Origin: Serripes groenlandicus
Lineage: Eukaryota > Mollusca > Bivalvia > Cardiida > Cardiidae
Reading direction: 5' to 3'
NCBI GenBank assembly: GCA_031761405.1
Contig: JASEVX010000011.1
Location: 18,961,008 to 19,025,007, forward strand
Length of the DNA stretch: 64,000 bases
Positions within the stretch are counted from its first letter, which is position 1; each line of letters opens with the position of its first letter. Under the pieces are notes generated by a model that searched no databases, was not told the DNA's origin, and saw only the letters and a program-made list of their open reading frames with translations. Of the stretch, positions 60,285 to 64,000 are shown piece by piece. The translations under genes were made by a program, and so were the position numbers.

Positions 60285-60412
60285 GTGTACCGGCGTTACG
60301 CCATCGCGGGTCACTCATCCAGGTACTAACCGCGATGAACGTTGCTTAACTTCACGAAAAGGTCAACCGCTCTACCAACGTCGCTATAAAAGCCGACAAG
60401 GCCGTAGACGTG
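60285..60412 (-). rRNA. 5S rRNA-derived sequence (pseudogene or SINE3 head)
   Basis: The minus strand begins GTCTACGGCC, as eukaryotic 5S does, and carries the internal promoter: box A region GTGAAGTTAAGCAACGTT and box C region GGTTAGTACCTGGATGAGTGACC. Between and after these it departs from 5S (no canonical 3' stem with the 5' end), so it is not a working 5S gene. It may be a pseudogene or the head of a 5S-derived SINE (SINE3 type); no second copy was seen. Confidence 0.72.
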
Positions 60413-60490
60413 GTATTTAAACCCATAATCCGTTCCCGTTACATTATATACTTGTGTCTCAGAGGTTCGCGAGTCTAGGCTTTCAAAAGC

Positions 60491-60786
60491 CGAGCCCCGG
60501 TAGCTCAATCAGTAGCGACGCGGACAGTCAATCCAGGGGTTGTGAGTTCGACACCAGCTCGGTCTATCATTCTTTCCGACGTTTGACCAAAGTCACTGTG
60601 ATAAGCGTCATTCTTCCACCAATGGGCTTACATTCTACATGTATGCGGACAAGCAGCCAGTTGCTGGAGGTGTCATTTGTTTTGAGTACTGGTCTTGGAA
60701 AGCCAGGATACATATGAGTAGGTGAACTGTTCGCCGTGATATGACTGAATCATTGTTGAAAACGGCGTTTAACCCCAATCAATAAC
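60491..60786 (+). mobile_element. SINE S1
   Basis: Head GAGCCCCGGTAGCTCAATCAGTAGCGACGC with GAGTTCGACACC, body ACGTTTGACCAAAGTCACTGTGATAAGCGTC...AAGCAGCCAGTTGCTGG, tail GATATGACTGAATCATTGTTGAAAACGGCGTTTAACCCCAATCAATAA. A MITE-F begins at its 3' end. Confidence 0.87.
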
Positions 60787-61049
60787 TGAGCCGTTCCGCG
60801 AGAAAACCAACAGTATAGACTCTGCGTAATGTATCGACCCGAATCAGCCTAAGTATGCCGCGCAGGCTTACCCGGATAGACAATTTTCGCCTCCTGTTGA
60901 TTTTCTGTTTCATGAATCATTACTCTATACCTCTATCCTAATGAGACGGAATGTGTCGGCCTGAATCAGTCTGCGCGGACTGCGCAGGCTGATCTGGATC
61001 GATACATTACGCATAGGCCACACTGTTGGTTTTCTCACGGGACGGCTCA
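60787..61049. mobile_element. MITE-F copy 3
   Basis: TGAGCCGTTCCGCGAGAAAACCAAC to GTTGGTTTTCTCACGGGACGGCTCA, about 263 bp. Flanks are AC and AC, so the TA target is not preserved here or the border has shifted. Confidence 0.88.
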
Positions 61050-61229
61050 ACTAAGCATTCACAAAATTACACTGTCGAGGAATTAATGAATCAAAATATC
61101 TAGACCTAGCAATATAACACCTCTCAGTTGACTGCTAGCCTAGTGCACAGTCACGCTTGAAAAGGATGAGAATAATGACACCACGAACTTAGGATAGTCT
61201 TCTGATTAAAAAATCGTCATGTGTACATT

Positions 61230-61345
61230 ATAATAATAATGATAATAATAATAATATCTTTATTCAATGAAGGTTTGATATTAATATAAATTGTGATGTA
61301 CAATTTGTTTTTATCTTATCTAGCATATGGCCTCCAACTTATATA
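61230..61345 (-). mobile_element. Probable LINE 3' end
   Basis: (ATT)n tail on the minus strand and GTTGGAGGCCATATGC, similar to the tail arrangement at 12290-12370. Confidence 0.4.
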
Positions 61346-61351
61346 TCTCTA

Positions 61352-61500
61352 TATGCATTCATGCACTCACACACACGTACGTTGACCCATATAAACATTT
61401 ACATATACATGCACATATAAACATACACATACATACACATATACTTACATACACATAAACATCCGCATACATACATATATATGAATTTAAACAGACATGC
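61352..61500. repeat. ACATAC-rich low-complexity tract
   Basis: Irregular runs of CACATACA, ATACATAT and similar; cryptic simple repeat. Confidence 0.85.
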
Positions 61501-61705
61501 ATACATAACATTATCGTATGCAACATATATGGATAAGAAAATATATATTTATGCAAACACTCATACTGATTTAACTTGTTTTCTACTTCGCGACAGACTC
61601 CTATACTTAATATATCACAAGTTCATGATTATCAACAGTCACTATAGTTTAAATAAGTAATACTCAAGAACATCTAACTGTTTTTCGCTAAAAAAAAAAA
61701 AAAAA

Positions 61706-61932
61706 AGTTTTCTAGATACATTAAATCTGCAGCAAACGACTTTTTAAACATCTAGGTAAATATATCGAAAAGTTCTATAGTAAAAGCATGAAAATAAAAT
61801 CGAGTTAAAAACATTGTGGCAAAAGAAGAAATTGCTCATTATGAGCAATTTCTCCTTTTGCCTTAAATGTTTTCAAATGTCGTCTGCTGGAGAGCGACAT
61901 CAGAAAGCGTCACACTGTGGGACAGGGTTGAA
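61706..61932. mobile_element. MITE-A copy 22
   Basis: Left end decayed at an A tract; arm CTGCAGCAAACGACTTT; perfect core AGAAATTGCTCATTATGAGCAATTTCT; right arm GTCGTCTGCTGG and end TGTGGGACAGGGTTGAA. Confidence 0.8.
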
Positions 61933-61944
61933 CCAATTGAGATA

Positions 61945-62208
61945 TGAGCCGTTCCTTGAAAAAACCAACATTGTGGACACTGCGTAAATTATCGACCCGG
62001 ATCAGCATAATCATGCGGCGCAGGCAAATCCGGGCAGACACTTTTCCCCTCCTGTGGATTTTCTACTTCACGAATCATTCCTCTTTACCTCTATCCCCCC
62101 TGAGGCGGAATGTGTCGGCCCGGATTAGCCTGCGCGGACTGCGCAGGCTGATCTGGATCGATACATTACGCAGAGTCCATACTGTTGGTTTTCTCGTGGA
62201 ACGGCTCA
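61945..62208. mobile_element. MITE-F copy 4
   Basis: TGAGCCGTTCCTTGAAAAAACC to TACTGTTGGTTTTCTCGTGGAACGGCTCA, flanked by TA on each side. Confidence 0.88.
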
Positions 62209-62606
62209 TATATGTTTTGATACCTAACACATTCGATATATTGGAAAGGGTTAAATGATGCCCATCCAGAGACGATGATGATACTTCTAAATTGTCAGAC
62301 GAAGAATTGCCAGCAATTTTACAGGGGTTTGTTTATGTCTCGCGGTCCAAACGTACACACAGTTGGAGAGATAGCAATTAATCTTACATTAACTATATGT
62401 ACACAAATATGTAATAAGTTAGAATATGCATGATGATGATAAAGATAATTTGATAACGTTATCGTTGTCCAAATTGTGATAACGGCATATTTACAATCAG
62501 GTTTCACACTCGTACCATTTGAATTATGTGATATTCGTCCGCTTGAAACTTTAAACAGAAATTGCTCGTGTTAAGGAATGTCTCTGTTGTTCCCATTTCG
62601 CCGAGA
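62209..62606. other. No feature recognised
   Basis: Contains GATATATTGGAAAGGGTTAA near 62236, possibly a stray MITE-A end; otherwise unassigned. Confidence 0.45.
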
Positions 62607-62902
62607 GACCCGTTGGCTCAGTCGGTAGCGATGCGGGCTGTCAATCGAAGGGTTGTGAGTTGGAACCAAAGGTCGGCCAACATTCTTTCCGACGTTTGAC
62701 AAAAAGTCACTCTGACAAGCGTCATTCGTCTTCCACAAATGGGCTAACAGTCTATGTGGAAAAGCAGCTAGTAGCTTAGAAAATATGTTGTTTGGATAAC
62801 TGGTGTGAGAAAGCCAGGAAAACACATGAGTAGGTTAATTGGCCGCTATGATATGACTATGAAATATTGTTGAAAACGGCGTTAAACACCAAATCAATCA
62901 AT
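62607..62902 (+). mobile_element. SINE S1
   Basis: Head GACCCGTTGGCTCAGTCGGTAGCGATGC with a mutated B box (GAGTTGGAACC), body TCTATGTGGAAAAGCAGCTAGTAGCTTAG, tail AATATTGTTGAAAACGGCGTTAAACACCAAATCAATCAATG. Confidence 0.86.
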
Positions 62903-63005
62903 GAAGTACCAAAACTCGTTCACGTTCCGAAGATACCAAATGACCCCATGTGGCTAGGGGACGATCATTAAGAATGACAGCCATCCAGTCTGATCCTTAC
63001 TTGAG

Positions 63006-63185
63006 ACCGCCTCGTTGGTGTAGTGGTAAAGCGTCCGCCTCGGTGCGTGTTCAATCACCAGTCGGGTCATACCAAATGCTTTAAATATGGTGATAATGAC
63101 TGCCTTACTTAGCGCTCAGGGTTGCGGGGTTATCATTACGACTGACTGGTTGGTGTCATGGACCAGTAGTACTGGTAATTTAAAA
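63006..63185 (+). mobile_element. SINE S2, tail truncated
   Basis: Head GACCGCCTCGTTGGTGTAGTGGTAAAGCGTCCGCC with GTGTTCAATCACC, body AAATATGGTGATAATGACTGCC...ATGGACCAGTAGTACTGGTAATTTA; the shared tail is missing. It has the best preserved S2 head. Confidence 0.84.
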
Positions 63186-63494
63186 AGGAAAAAAAAGGAA
63201 ATCTGCGAAAAAATTATGAACTGATCCTTTATTGAACCGTATAAATTGGTCTGAACAATTGAAAATCAATGCAACGCGTGAGCTCCAGTGGGTGGGTTGG
63301 TTTCATACCTTATATAGTTTTATCTCTTTATAAATAAAAGGTGTGGGACCAATATCGTCTTTCCTAACCTTAGCTTTTACATGCCGCTTTATAAAACCTA
63401 ATACAAACAAACACACAAAGGATCCTAAATTATGTTCTTAAAAAAGGGAACCTTAGTAGTATTTTATTCGTTATATAAATGTATTAAACATATG
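63186..63494. other. No feature recognised
   Basis: AT-rich, unassigned. Confidence 0.45.
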
Positions 63495-63722
63495 TTAACC
63501 CACCCTATTACAGACGTATTATAACGCATATCCAGCATTCGACTTTTGAAAACATTGTGACAAAAGGAGAAATTGCTCATTATAAGCAATTTACTCCTTC
63601 TGTCACCATGTTTTCAACTCTCTTCCAAAAATGTATTTTCATTGTAAGAGACTTTCCATATAGTTGGCAAGATGTTTTTAAAGTATTCTGCTGTAGATTA
63701 GCTTCACGGAGGAAATGGTTAA
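63495..63722. mobile_element. MITE-A copy 23
   Basis: TTAACCCACCCTATTACAGACG at left; core GAGAAATTGCTCATTATAAGCAATTTACTCC; right end GGAGGAAATGGTTAA. TTAA at both ends. Confidence 0.85.
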
Positions 63723-63844
63723 AACACATCGTGTACAATGAAATTGGTAAAAGGTTCCTGAAATGTCCATTTATTCTTCCTGGCGATCTATAAGTAAGTC
63801 GAGCTTACACCAGTGGACTATTGCTCTTCGTAGGAAAGTTTCCA

Positions 63845-63957
63845 CATGTACGGGAATGTGTCGGCCCGTACTAGCCTGCGCGGCGGACTGCGCACGCTGA
63901 TCTGGTCGATACATTACGCATAGTCCATAGTGTTGGTTTTTCTCCTGGAACGGCTCA
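63845..63957. mobile_element. MITE-F copy 5, right half
   Basis: GGGAATGTGTCGGCCCGTACTAGCCTGCGCGGCGGACTGCGC...GATACATTACGCATAGTCC...TTTTCTCCTGGAACGGCTCA; the left half is missing. Confidence 0.8.
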
Positions 63958-64000
63958 TTTGATGACATATTTAAATGCATCGTTTGTTATCAGTATACTA

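Noticed and set aside
60082..60420. 112-codon plus-strand frame
   Set aside because: Its second half is the antisense of a 5S-rRNA-derived sequence.

Overview
The window is eukaryotic, AT-rich, intron-bearing and very repeat-dense. The SINE structure (tRNA-like heads fused to a shared tail reading roughly GATATAACTGAA...GGCGTTAAA...CCAAT), the KRAB-A-domain-containing-2-like integrase remnant and the style of the one gene point to a mollusc, most likely a bivalve. The species cannot be named from the sequence alone.

One protein gene is well supported. It lies on the minus strand from 26117 (start) to 10349 (stop), in eight coding exons. All exon junctions have GT/AG sites and compatible phases, giving an 822-nt CDS for a 273-residue secreted protein. 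The protein has a signal peptide, a Ly-6/uPAR-like (three-finger) cysteine domain, and a C-terminal domain of about 185 residues that I do not recognise by name. Intron 1 (6 kb) holds a 2.5-kb satellite built on a 27-bp unit. The other introns carry a Helitron-like element, LINE and SINE remnants, a (CA)n tract and several MITEs. The only other conventional gene is a tRNA-Glu(UUC) at 40478-40549 (minus). A 5S-rRNA-derived sequence lies at 60285-60412 (minus).

The rest is mobile and tandem DNA. The commonest element is MITE-A (about 27 whole or partial copies), with TTAA target duplications and ends reading CCCTTTCCCAC. An unoccupied TTAA site in a nearby tandem duplicate and an insertion into a SINE tail both support a piggyBac-type TTAA insertion mechanism. 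MITE-B (7 copies, ends CTCTTTCAGCGCC) also uses TTAA. MITE-F (5 copies, about 265 bp) has TA flanks. A 153-bp MITE at 18888-19040 has 8-bp flanking duplications. A 1.5-1.6-kb element present three times ends in CTAA and inserted into a minisatellite without a target duplication, which is Helitron-like.

Layout: 1-10 kb, transposon remnants (KRBA2-like integrase, mariner), SINEs and a 480-bp tandem duplication; 10.3-26.1 kb, the LU-domain gene; 26-30 kb, nested MITE/SINE and a large inverted minisatellite; 30-40 kb, SINEs, two minisatellite blocks and the Helitron-like copy lodged between them; 40.8-50.1 kb, a tandem segmental duplication in three copies containing long palindromes and (GAA)n; 50-64 kb, MITE-F, the third Helitron-like copy, a 51-bp minisatellite, the 5S-derived unit and further SINEs. 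Most long open frames here are by-products of repeats whose period is a multiple of three.
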